A DNA stretch of 32,469 nucleotides from a virus, in IMG/VR virus record IMGVR_UViG_3300005747_001283, positions 1-32,469 of that record, one strand, 5' to 3'. Numbering within the stretch: position 1 is the first letter of the stretch; the number at the start of each line of letters is the position of its first letter. Shown here in pieces: positions 6,429 to 13,255 of this stretch. A program made the position numbers and the translations under genes. The notes under the pieces were generated by a model, which worked only from the letters and a program-made list of their open reading frames with translations, was not told the origin of the DNA and made no database searches.

Positions 6429-7070
6429 CTAAAACTCAATCCAAGTATTGATGATGTACTTGGCACTGCTTCGGGGCGGATTGCCTCGGTGCAGGTGAGT
6501 GTAGTTGCCAGGATAAATCAACAAGGTTCCTTGCACTGCTGGTTCTAGACGCGAGTAGTACAAAAATTCTGTACCACCGCCCTGCTCCACAGTGTTGAGG
6601 AACAGTTGAACATTCAACAGTCTACTGCTGTTTTGGCGACCTTCCTGTTCCCAATGCCACACATGATATCCTGAACCCACATCTGTCTTTTGTATTTTAA
6701 GTTCATTGATGGACAATGGTGACTGTGTGCGTAAGGATGAAAATTTTTCTGAATATATTTCGAAATACTGCCATGCACGTTGTAAAAAATAATCCTGTAT
6801 CATGGGCACCCCTATAAGGTTCATATCCATCACACCCGAAGTGACCAAGCGTGTGGTGTTGACATTTATAGTGTCCTGTATGTGTGCCAGTGATCCATTC
6901 AATTGCTGTCTGCTGAAACCAAAACCCATCTGGTCCATCTTTTCAAAATAGTTAATGGCTTTTTGGCACCACTCCGGTTCGAATGCATTTTCAAATTTGC
7001 CCACAAAGTTGTCCAACGAGACCTTGAGGTTTTGTGGTAGCGGTAGGTTTTCTTTGGTGTTTTCAGACAT
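6429..7070 (-). CDS. 2OG-Fe(II) oxygenase, prolyl-4-hydroxylase-like
   Basis: This 213-aa protein has the C-terminal pattern of the 2OG-Fe(II) oxygenase superfamily. GYHVWHWE holds a likely HxE iron motif (His139, Glu141), then LLNVQLFLNTVEQGGGTEFL, then GTLLIYPGNYTHLHRG with the distal His (182 or 184), and finally Lys194 in AKYIINTW to hold 2-oxoglutarate. HxE in place of HxD is less common but known in this superfamily. It likely hydroxylates an amino-acid side chain or a sugar; the substrate is unknown. It is different from the oxygenase at 3618-4157. A TATATA lies 7 bases upstream of the ATG, the same spacing as other promoters here. Confidence 0.8.
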   Translation of the reverse strand: MSENTKENLPLPQNLKVSLDNFVGKFENAFEPEWCQKAINYFEKMDQMGFGFSRQQLNGSLAHIQDTINVNTTRLVTSGVMDMNLIGVPMIQDYFLQRAWQYFEIYSEKFSSLRTQSPLSINELKIQKTDVGSGYHVWHWEQEGRQNSSRLLNVQLFLNTVEQGGGTEFLYYSRLEPAVQGTLLIYPGNYTHLHRGNPPRSSAKYIINTWIEF

Positions 7071-7100
7071 GCTGTTGTATATATGGGACTCATCAGGCGT

Positions 7101-7195
7101 CCGCTAAAAAAATGGTTTTACGCTGTCGCGTTTCCGCTTCGCGGAATTGAATTTTCGGCGCTACCGCATTGCGGCTTTTTGGCTTCCGCTCTGCC
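7101..7195. repeat. GC-rich block of short inverted repeats
   Basis: In the 182-base gene-free spacer 7071-7252 four CCGC units recur near 7101, 7134, 7164 and 7186. Three form small perfect hairpins: TTCCGC-TTC-GCGGAA (7132-7146), CCGC-ATT-GCGG (7164-7174) and GGC...GCC (7181-7195). The composition is unlike the AT-rich surroundings. It could be a compound terminator after the helicase gene, a structured RNA, or a small mobile hairpin element. No protein frame here is convincing. Confidence 0.55.
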
Positions 7196-7252
7196 TAAAA
7201 CAATGTTTATTTTGTTCAGAAGTTTTGACTGTGTATTTTGGTAAAATGAGTT

Positions 7253-8713
7253 CTACTGATCGTTATCATCCAAGTTGGTTAAAAATTCTCTCAACTTGGT
7301 TGAATCTGTTTTGGGCTGTATTCTTCCTATGCTGTCACCTTTTGTAGGGTCTGGCGGAGTTATTGGTTTTCCTGCTTCTACACTGTTGTCTGTGTTTTCG
7401 GGTGTAACTTTTGATCCTTGTTTGATAGATTGGAATATTGTGCTCTTGCGTTTGTCAAATTCCTGGTACTCGGAATCATCTGCAAGATCTCTTATTCTTA
7501 AACTATCTAAATCAAATTCTAAATCAATTTTCATTCCTACTCCACTAGATGATCTTGTTTTCATAAGTTGTATTTGATATCTTCCACGTTCTCTCATTGC
7601 TCTAGATGTGAATATACCAAACACATTATCAGCAGTTTGTATTTTACTTAATCCTCCCGATATGTGCGAATGATCAAACTCTATTTCTTCAACAGCACCT
7701 CTGTTTAATTGTGCGGCTGTGACAAACACTGTGTTCAATTCCATTGCTAGATTACGCAGTTCCTCAGATACAAATTTGTCTTTGATAAACAAATCACTTG
7801 GAGAAACTTTTCTACTGTTGGGCATCATAAGATCCAAATAATCTACAAGCAATACATCAACCTTGCTGTTTGTTTTTATTTCATATTCTTTGATATATGA
7901 TCTGATATCGTTTGCGTTTTTACCACTTGGCATGTATTTGATCTGAAACTTTCCTGCTTTTTTACCAATCATTTTAACTTTCATCTCTACACCATCTAAG
8001 TCTTTAAAAATCTCTTTAGTAGGAATATCAGTTAGCATTGAATCTATTCTCATACTGACCAATGGTTCACTTAATTCGAATGTTAGATAAACCACATTCA
8101 AACCTTCTAATGCCCAATTGCAACCTAAGTTAGCAAGGAATAAACTTTTACCTGCACCAGATCCACCTGCAAAAATATTCAATTCTCCTTTGTTGAATCC
8201 ACCAAATAATCTTTTGTCTAAACTTTCCCAGCCTGTTTTTACTTGACCATTTTGATCTTTTAATCCTAGCAGTCTACCTTTAGGATCTTCAAAGTAATCT
8301 GTTCCTATGTCTTTGTGTAATCCAATCTGTACAGCGTCTTTGACCAACACTTCAACAGGACCATATTCACCTTTTTCTAACATGTCTGCTGATTTTAGTA
8401 TTGCTCTTTCTAAACTTTTGTGTCTAACAAATGTTTCAAAATCATCTAACAACCAATCAAAGTGTTGTTCGTTTAGTCCTGTGGGAATTTCTAAGTCTGA
8501 TTTACAACTAGAATTTACAATGTCTTGTGTAGGAAGTGCATTGTGTTTAGTCACATATTCATTTACGAATTGTGCGGCATCTTGTAATCTTCTATCAAAC
8601 AATGTGTGATCAAATATAGATTGACAACGCACAAATGTTTCTGCATTGCTCAACATCATTTCAAGATATACTTTTTGTATATCGTATCCGTATTCTTTGT
8701 TTTGTTTAGACAT
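7253..8713 (-). CDS. 41: Replicative DNA helicase, T4 gp41-like
   Basis: DnaB-family 5'-3' hexameric helicase that unwinds DNA at the phage fork together with primase. From the ATG at 8713 it is 486 aa. Residues 1-150 are an N-terminal helical domain. The RecA-like core follows, with Walker A GGSGAGKS (183-190), Walker B LLVDYLD (288-294) and a Gln-rich motif (TAAQLNRGAVEE) typical of DnaB motif H4. The C-terminus is a charged tail with Pro/Thr/Asp. A longer frame to 8779 would overlap the carbamoyltransferase gene and its own promoter, so 8713 is preferred. The start lies 7 bases from a consensus -10 box, so the mRNA is probably leaderless. Confidence 0.93.
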   Translation of the reverse strand: MSKQNKEYGYDIQKVYLEMMLSNAETFVRCQSIFDHTLFDRRLQDAAQFVNEYVTKHNALPTQDIVNSSCKSDLEIPTGLNEQHFDWLLDDFETFVRHKSLERAILKSADMLEKGEYGPVEVLVKDAVQIGLHKDIGTDYFEDPKGRLLGLKDQNGQVKTGWESLDKRLFGGFNKGELNIFAGGSGAGKSLFLANLGCNWALEGLNVVYLTFELSEPLVSMRIDSMLTDIPTKEIFKDLDGVEMKVKMIGKKAGKFQIKYMPSGKNANDIRSYIKEYEIKTNSKVDVLLVDYLDLMMPNSRKVSPSDLFIKDKFVSEELRNLAMELNTVFVTAAQLNRGAVEEIEFDHSHISGGLSKIQTADNVFGIFTSRAMRERGRYQIQLMKTRSSSGVGMKIDLEFDLDSLRIRDLADDSEYQEFDKRKSTIFQSIKQGSKVTPENTDNSVEAGKPITPPDPTKGDSIGRIQPKTDSTKLREFLTNLDDNDQ

Positions 8714-9704
8714 TGTTGTTATTATACCACATTTTGTCAGAGTTGTCAATGTGCTTGTTGTATTTGGCACACACAGCACCTATGCATGACCCAGGATCTC
8801 CTGGATTCTTTGGCACCCATATATCATCCCAAACTGATTCCAATTTGGTTCTAGCAGTTCTATTCAACGCACAACCTCCTACTAGAATAATGTTCTGTGT
8901 TGGTATGTTCATTTGTACCCAAGAACTGGCACACATCAAAGTTTGTTCAAAAATGTGTTGGGTTGTTGCCGCCAAGTCTGCCAAATCTTCTTCAGAATTT
9001 AATTCTGGTCTCCACCAATTACAACCTCTGTGTAAATTTTCTCTTGTTTTAAAAGGCATTCTGGTTTTAATAATTTCTTCCATCATTATTCTATGATATT
9101 TTCTCCAGTTGCCCTTTTGTGCTAACTGTTCTAGTTTGTATTCTTCTGCGTTGGCTTTGAATCCACATCTTTGAGTCATTGCTGAATAAAATAAACCAAT
9201 ACTGTGCGGATATCGTTGACTGTATTTCTTTTCCAGTTTATCACCATGACCATGCCATATTGTGTATGTTTCAAACTCACCAATTGAATCTAGCACAATC
9301 ACTGCGGCATTTTTGTAAGGAGATGAATAATATCCATAAGCCGCATGACTGTGATGATGATCCATATATTCTATAGGCACGTGTATACCTTGTCTTTGTA
9401 AAAACTTCTTAACATTGTTTTCTTTAAATGTCCAACCTTGTCCTGCTGTCAATTGACGCACTGATTTTTTGAAAGGTTTTTCATACCAAATAATTTTTGC
9501 CGGATGAGCCCATCTGGCATTGGATCTCACATGGGCCAGCATTTCTGGACATAGATTTGGATCACCAGGTACTCCACTAAAGTCTGAACTCTTACCTGCC
9601 CAGTGTAGGTATAATCCGTATTTGTCTGTCAGACCTTTTACGTGATATTCCATGACTGCCAAACTGGCATCATGATTATTTCCTGTTATTCCCCAAACTA
9701 TCAT
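8706..9704 (-). CDS. Short NodU/CmcH-type carbamoyltransferase (N-terminal domain only)
   Basis: The fold is the Kae1-like ATP-grasping domain of O-carbamoyltransferases such as NodU and TobZ, which move a carbamoyl group from carbamoyl phosphate to a sugar or antibiotic hydroxyl. Visible motifs are WGITGNNHDASLAV (4-17), the metal-binding DHHHSHAAYG (115-124), LDSIGEFET (138-146), GFKANAEEYKL (181-191) and LVGGCALN (274-281), then PGDPGSCIGA. At 332 aa it lacks the ~200-residue C-terminal domain of full-length family members, so it could be a stand-alone adenylation module or depend on a partner. It overlaps its upstream neighbour (ATGA at 9701-9704) and ends 8 bases inside the helicase gene. 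A sugar substrate would fit the glycan genes elsewhere in the window. Confidence 0.8.
   Translation of the reverse strand: MIVWGITGNNHDASLAVMEYHVKGLTDKYGLYLHWAGKSSDFSGVPGDPNLCPEMLAHVRSNARWAHPAKIIWYEKPFKKSVRQLTAGQGWTFKENNVKKFLQRQGIHVPIEYMDHHHSHAAYGYYSSPYKNAAVIVLDSIGEFETYTIWHGHGDKLEKKYSQRYPHSIGLFYSAMTQRCGFKANAEEYKLEQLAQKGNWRKYHRIMMEEIIKTRMPFKTRENLHRGCNWWRPELNSEEDLADLAATTQHIFEQTLMCASSWVQMNIPTQNIILVGGCALNRTARTKLESVWDDIWVPKNPGDPGSCIGAVCAKYNKHIDNSDKMWYNNNNV
8721..8749 (-). promoter_or_regulatory. Consensus sigma70-type promoter of the helicase gene
   Basis: Minus-strand TTGACA (8749-8744) and TATAAT (8726-8721) are 17 bases apart. Only 7 bases separate the -10 box from the helicase ATG at 8713, so transcription should begin at or within a base or two of the start codon. 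The promoter lies inside the 3' end of the carbamoyltransferase coding sequence. Confidence 0.8.
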
Positions 9705-9877
9705 CTCTCAATTACCCATGCTCTGTGATAGAAGTCGTCTATATTTTTTTGAATCAGCGACTTGGCTAAATCATTGGCTTCTAGTTTAGGCATAGGCCCA
9801 TGCTCCTTTTTTGTCGAAGGATCTAACGTTTTAATATTGTTAGGATCCTTGTGTATTCCTTCTATTACGTAGTACAT
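9701..9877 (-). CDS. 58-aa protein of unknown function
   Basis: A 59-codon frame begins MYYVIEGIHKDPNNIKTLD and ends FYHRAWVIER. The stop overlaps the start of the carbamoyltransferase as ATGA (9701-9704), a strong sign that it is translated. The start follows one base after the stop of the next small gene. The product has a beta-type N-terminus and a helical C-terminal half with Trp and Tyr. I do not recognise it. Confidence 0.65.
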   Translation of the reverse strand: MYYVIEGIHKDPNNIKTLDPSTKKEHGPMPKLEANDLAKSLIQKNIDDFYHRAWVIER

Positions 9878-9878
9878 C

Positions 9879-10001
9879 CTACTTGTAAATAAAAGGATCT
9901 CTCTTTTGTAACTCTTTTATTCTTTTTCTGTATTTCCATTTTTGAATTATTTTTCTAAATGGGGATAACAAAATTTGAATAACTTTTCTTATGAAAACCA
10001 T
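9879..10001 (-). CDS. 40-aa basic helical peptide ending RDPFIYK
   Basis: A 41-codon frame starts within the 3' end of the primase gene (13-base overlap) and reads MVFIRKVIQILLSPFRKI, then KWKYRKRIKELQKRDPFIYK. It is highly basic and amphipathic, and the Phe-Ile-Tyr end looks like a conserved tail. I recall similar short proteins with this ending in marine T4-like phages but cannot check. Placement between primase and helicase genes suggests a link to replication, as an inference only. Confidence 0.6.
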   Translation of the reverse strand: MVFIRKVIQILLSPFRKIIQKWKYRKRIKELQKRDPFIYK

Positions 10002-10993
10002 TTTTTCATCCTCAGTTTGATTTTTAATGTTGATTGCTCAGCAAATTTAACTATTGAATAAAGTGTGTGCAATCTCCCATATTTAAGCACAGCATCATTC
10101 ACATCTTTAACATCTTGATGCCAATCAGGCATACTCACACTCCATCCAGACTCGATAGCCTGTTCAACCAATTTTATTCCTGCGTCATCTCTGTCGGGCA
10201 TCACAATTACGTGTTTTCCCATGCTGTTTAGCAATATCTCTTGTTGCTGTTTTACTTCACTGCCCAACAATCCTACACCATCTATGCTCATTGCATCTAT
10301 TGGACCTTCCACAGCAATAATAAATTCTCTATCATCATTTTGATTATCTAAATTAAAAACATATCCCGGCTGTTGTTCGGAAATATATTTTACCTTACTA
10401 TCGACAACTTTTCTTGCAGTATAGCCTACTATGTCTGATCTATAATAAAAAGGAATAATCAATCTATCACTGTATGCAGAGTTAGGAGTCCAATAAAATT
10501 TAAAATCTAAATCTGCTAATTTTCTTTGTTCTAAATATTGTAAAACTTTGACAAAGTTTTTATCTAGCCCTGATGGCTCCAGTGCTTTGTAGTCAGCCCA
10601 CTCTTGCAACTGTTTAGCACCTTCCGGCAATTCTTTTTTTTCAAATTTTGGTAACTGAAGTATTGGTGCATTACCTGTTTGCTCTTCTTTTAGTTTTAAA
10701 ACTTGCAGTGCTAATTTTGTAATTGTGTCATCTGGTGTGTTTAACCATTTCAACAGTTTACGTAGTTTGTATGAAAGATTTCTACCAGGTTGCCAACTTG
10801 CTGTGTACCCACAATTAAAACAGTGATAACTGATCCCGCCATCTGCATTATTAATCAATCCGCCTCTCTGTCTAGAATCTGTTGTGGTGCCATTATGTTC
10901 GCAACAAGGTGCATTGAAAGAAAGCCATCCGCTAGGAGTTTTCTTTCTTTTAAAAGGCAAATATGCAAGTAGTGTATCGTAAACAGAGATCAT
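9989..10993 (-). CDS. 61: DNA primase, T4 gp61-like
   Basis: Makes the RNA primers for lagging-strand synthesis with the gp41-like helicase. The N-terminal zinc-binding motif has Cys30/Cys31, His33, Cys58 and Cys61 (FNAPCCEHN, then HCFNCG). The Toprim domain carries VEGPIDAMS with Glu229 and PDRDDAG with Asp267/Asp269, the metal-binding catalytic acids. Length (334 aa) is close to T4 gp61. The gene sits 7 bases from a consensus -10 box, so translation likely starts on a leaderless mRNA. The downstream order (small peptide, 58-aa protein, carbamoyltransferase, helicase) keeps the two primosome genes close. Confidence 0.92.
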   Translation of the reverse strand: MISVYDTLLAYLPFKRKKTPSGWLSFNAPCCEHNGTTTDSRQRGGLINNADGGISYHCFNCGYTASWQPGRNLSYKLRKLLKWLNTPDDTITKLALQVLKLKEEQTGNAPILQLPKFEKKELPEGAKQLQEWADYKALEPSGLDKNFVKVLQYLEQRKLADLDFKFYWTPNSAYSDRLIIPFYYRSDIVGYTARKVVDSKVKYISEQQPGYVFNLDNQNDDREFIIAVEGPIDAMSIDGVGLLGSEVKQQQEILLNSMGKHVIVMPDRDDAGIKLVEQAIESGWSVSMPDWHQDVKDVNDAVLKYGRLHTLYSIVKFAEQSTLKIKLRMKKWFS

Positions 10994-11000
10994 TTACGAT

Positions 11001-11029
11001 ATTATATTTTATTTTTTGGTAAAAGTCAA
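11001..11029 (-). promoter_or_regulatory. Consensus sigma70-type promoter of the primase unit
   Basis: Minus-strand TTGACT (11029-11024) and TATAAT (11006-11001) are 17 bases apart. The primase ATG at 10993 lies 7 bases beyond the -10 box. The -35 box directly abuts the stop codon of the structural gene upstream (11030). Confidence 0.8.
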
Positions 11030-11839
11030 TTAGTTTCTAATTAATATTTTGGTAATATCATTGTTGTAGTCTTCTTCTATGTCAACTTTATTGGTAGTGT
11101 GTTTTATTCTAATGTTAGTATACACACCATTGAAATTTACATATTTCAATTTGTCCGAAGAAGTTACGTCTATTTTAGCAACATCTGACCAATATGTTGA
11201 CTCAGATACTTGTGAGTCAAGTGTTGCCTGCACAGTGATACTGCCATCCGCACTGTTTAGATAAAATGCCGCTGTGTGAAGTGCTTCATTGCCATTAATG
11301 GCAGGTTCGGCTGTGATTGCTTCTGATAAAAACACATCGCTACCGTCTGATTCTTGGCTTAAAGATGTAACACTGTAAGATCCTAATGGTCCTGGAATTT
11401 CGCTGGCATCTAAATACACCGATCCTTTACTTTCAAAATGAGAATTGCTATATGTTAATACTCTTTCATTATTAGTGTTGTCAATTAATTCAATGGTGTA
11501 ATTTAAAAATTGTGATTGTAAATTTAATAAGTCATTTTCGCTGATCATCACAGTAAACATGCCAACCTTGCTTGGTGTTGCTGTTTCTAATATAGTAACA
11601 TCTTTCTCCACCACCATTCGTGTGTTTTCATCAAACATTTTAAATTTAGGTGTGTAAGAATTAAGAATAGACACCGGTTTCTGATCTGCATTAATGATCT
11701 TGAACTGGATTTTGTTGTCTATTCCTCTAAAAATATTTAATCTTCTCTGATACAATGATTTATACTCCGTTACTTGTCCTGCCACATTTGCGGTAAGCAG
11801 TACACTGTTATTTAATAAATATCTCTGAACTAATTGCAT
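11030..11839 (-). CDS. Virion-type structural protein (269 aa)
   Basis: The protein begins MQLVQRYLLNNSVLLTANVAG and is a mostly beta, Ser/Thr/Asn-rich sequence with no catalytic motif. It has two apparent beta domains, about 1-130 (QFKIINADQKPVSILNSY) and 150-269 (GSYSVTSLSQESDGSDVFLS). This composition is typical of tail-tube, baseplate or fibre proteins of marine T4-like phages. A late-type ATAAATA box on the minus strand (11858-11852) lies 12 bases upstream, consistent with late expression. It stands apart from the other virion genes, between replication genes. Confidence 0.65.
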   Translation of the reverse strand: MQLVQRYLLNNSVLLTANVAGQVTEYKSLYQRRLNIFRGIDNKIQFKIINADQKPVSILNSYTPKFKMFDENTRMVVEKDVTILETATPSKVGMFTVMISENDLLNLQSQFLNYTIELIDNTNNERVLTYSNSHFESKGSVYLDASEIPGPLGSYSVTSLSQESDGSDVFLSEAITAEPAINGNEALHTAAFYLNSADGSITVQATLDSQVSESTYWSDVAKIDVTSSDKLKYVNFNGVYTNIRIKHTTNKVDIEEDYNNDITKILIRN

Positions 11840-11851
11840 AACTTTTATTAA

Positions 11852-11858
11852 TATTTAT
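11852..11858 (-). promoter_or_regulatory. Late-type promoter box for the 269-aa virion gene
   Basis: The minus strand reads GATAAATATT, matching the T4-like late -10 element, 12 bases before the ATG at 11839. It occupies the 22-base gap between two divergent genes (11840-11861). No matching late box is seen on the plus strand for the gene at 11862. Confidence 0.55.
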
Positions 11859-11861
11859 CAC

Positions 11862-12230
11862 ATGCTAAGAAACGAAATAGAAACCAAGTTTCCCTACATA
11901 AGTGTAGTAGAATACGGCGGAAAAGAGTATGTAGGAGTGATCAACAATCAAGATAACTCTGTAACAAGTGTGTATGTTTACACCGATTTACTCACAGAAA
12001 TAGAGAAAAAAGACTTTTTAGAAACTTGTGAAGCATGGTGGTGGGAGTCTAATCGCATGATACCTATTGGAATTTTTATGCGTAAAGAAATGCAAAGATA
12101 CAAACATGTAGTGATGATAATGGCAACCAAAGATGTCAGAGTATTGATAGGTCCATGCACAAATCTTAATAAGTTAGCAATCAAACGCACCAAACGTAAA
12201 TCAGTTCAGTTAGTCAGACAGCCTAAATAA
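11862..12230 (+). CDS. Protein of unknown function (122 aa)
   Basis: It begins MLRNEIETKFPYISVVEYGG and has a small alpha/beta look: repeated hydrophobic strands (EYVGVINNQDNSVTSVYVYT), a Trp-rich helix (CEAWWWESNR) and a very basic C-terminus (KLAIKRTKRKSVQLVRQPK). It runs opposite to its neighbours and ends one base before the convergent stop of the DnaE-like gene. The basic tail suggests contact with nucleic acid, as inference. Family not recognised. Confidence 0.6.
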   Translation: MLRNEIETKFPYISVVEYGGKEYVGVINNQDNSVTSVYVYTDLLTEIEKKDFLETCEAWWWESNRMIPIGIFMRKEMQRYKHVVMIMATKDVRVLIGPCTNLNKLAIKRTKRKSVQLVRQPK

Positions 12231-12231
12231 A

Positions 12232-12798
12232 TTATTTTTTATCTTTTTGAATTTGTTCACAGATAAGATTCATGTGAACCACTACTGCTACTGCATATGA
12301 AACTGCATGAGCTTTTTTAAAATAATAACCTTCAGATGGTTTAGTCCATACTTCATTCATTATGGTGTCCCAGTCTTTGTTTAGCAAATATCTTTTGCTT
12401 GGTCTTATTATTGCCAATACTGCCGCTAATTGTTTGATATTTTTTGGTTTTAGTGTTTTTAATATTTCGTTGTGTCCGTTTAAATGAAACACTTGATCGC
12501 TGAAATCTTTCGCTTCTAATAATTCCCACACAGGTTCGATATTCATTAAAGTCTCAAGATGTTTTTCGTCACGCACTTTGTCATAGATACTTACATTCAA
12601 TAAATCAATTTTAAAATATCCACGTTCCTCTGCTTGTTTATAATTGAGTGTACTCACATTGTCTAACGGGTTGTGGGGAACTTCTGTGAAGTACACACCA
12701 GTATTGTGTTTTTTACCTGTGTCTAGTTTGGCAATTCTGTGCTTTAACTTTTCTAACAATATATTTCTGTCTGCAAAATCTATATCTATATCAAACAT
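12232..12798 (-). CDS. Miniature DNA polymerase III alpha (DnaE)-like protein
   Basis: At 188 aa it lines up in order with scattered core segments of bacterial DnaE (over 1,100 aa). FDIDIDFADR (2-11) matches the PDxDxDF catalytic strand. KKHNTGVYF (29-37) matches the KHAGGVV segment. YFKIDLLNVSIYD (61-73) matches KFDFLGL with the third catalytic Asp (Asp65). VFHLNGHNEILKTLKP (103-118) matches VFQLESRGMKDLIKRLQP, and VLAIIRP (127-133) matches VALFRPG. KKAHAVSYAV (161-170) matches NKSHSAAYAL. The three acidic catalytic residues are present, but the PHP, thumb, most of the fingers, and the beta-binding and OB domains are absent. It overlaps rpiB by 8 bases. It may be a small nucleotidyltransferase, a non-catalytic subunit, or a decoy; activity is not shown. 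Confidence 0.7.
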   Translation of the reverse strand: MFDIDIDFADRNILLEKLKHRIAKLDTGKKHNTGVYFTEVPHNPLDNVSTLNYKQAEERGYFKIDLLNVSIYDKVRDEKHLETLMNIEPVWELLEAKDFSDQVFHLNGHNEILKTLKPKNIKQLAAVLAIIRPSKRYLLNKDWDTIMNEVWTKPSEGYYFKKAHAVSYAVAVVVHMNLICEQIQKDKK

Positions 12799-13255
12799 TT
12801 CTAATCAGTCCTAATTTTTTTACTCTTCTTGTGTGTCTACCTTTTTCAAAATTGGTTTTAAAAAATGCTTCTATCATATGTTTTGCATGATTGAAATCTG
12901 TGTAGTCTGCACCAATACATAATACATTCATATCGTTGTGTTGTCTAGCCTGTTCCACATCAAAGACGTCAAAACATACTACCGCTCTTGCTTTTGAAAA
13001 TCTGTTTGCCTGGATAGCCATACCAAAACCGCTTCCACATATCAAAATACCTTGATCAAATACACTCATATTTTCACCAACTTTTACAGCAATGTCATTG
13101 TAATCAATTCTTTTTGGCTTGTATGTACCAGCATCTTGAAATACTGCAATGTCAAATTTACTATCACATTCTGAGTCAATCGGACACAACCATGTTGATA
13201 TTTTTTCTTTTAATTCGAAACCTCTATGATCCGATCCTATTATTACATCACGCAT
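12791..13255 (-). CDS. rpiB: Ribose-5-phosphate isomerase B
   Basis: RpiB interconverts ribose-5-phosphate and ribulose-5-phosphate in the pentose phosphate pathway, which could supply nucleotide precursors during phage growth. The family signature is clear: GSDHRGFELKEKI with Asp9/His10, ILICGSGFGMAIQANRF with the catalytic Cys73, ARQHNDMNVLCIGA with His96, and FEKGRHTRRV near the C-terminus for phosphate binding. Length (154 aa) is normal for the family (about 145-155). It overlaps nth by 8 bases and the DnaE-like gene by 8 bases, so it is in a tight operon. It could alternatively act on a related sugar phosphate (LacA/LacB family). Confidence 0.92.
   Translation of the reverse strand: MRDVIIGSDHRGFELKEKISTWLCPIDSECDSKFDIAVFQDAGTYKPKRIDYNDIAVKVGENMSVFDQGILICGSGFGMAIQANRFSKARAVVCFDVFDVEQARQHNDMNVLCIGADYTDFNHAKHMIEAFFKTNFEKGRHTRRVKKLGLIRNV

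Noticed and set aside
7147-7347. Plus-strand open frame of 66 aa across the hairpin block.
   Set aside because: It runs into the helicase gene on the other strand, and its product is Cys/Leu-rich with no start signal.
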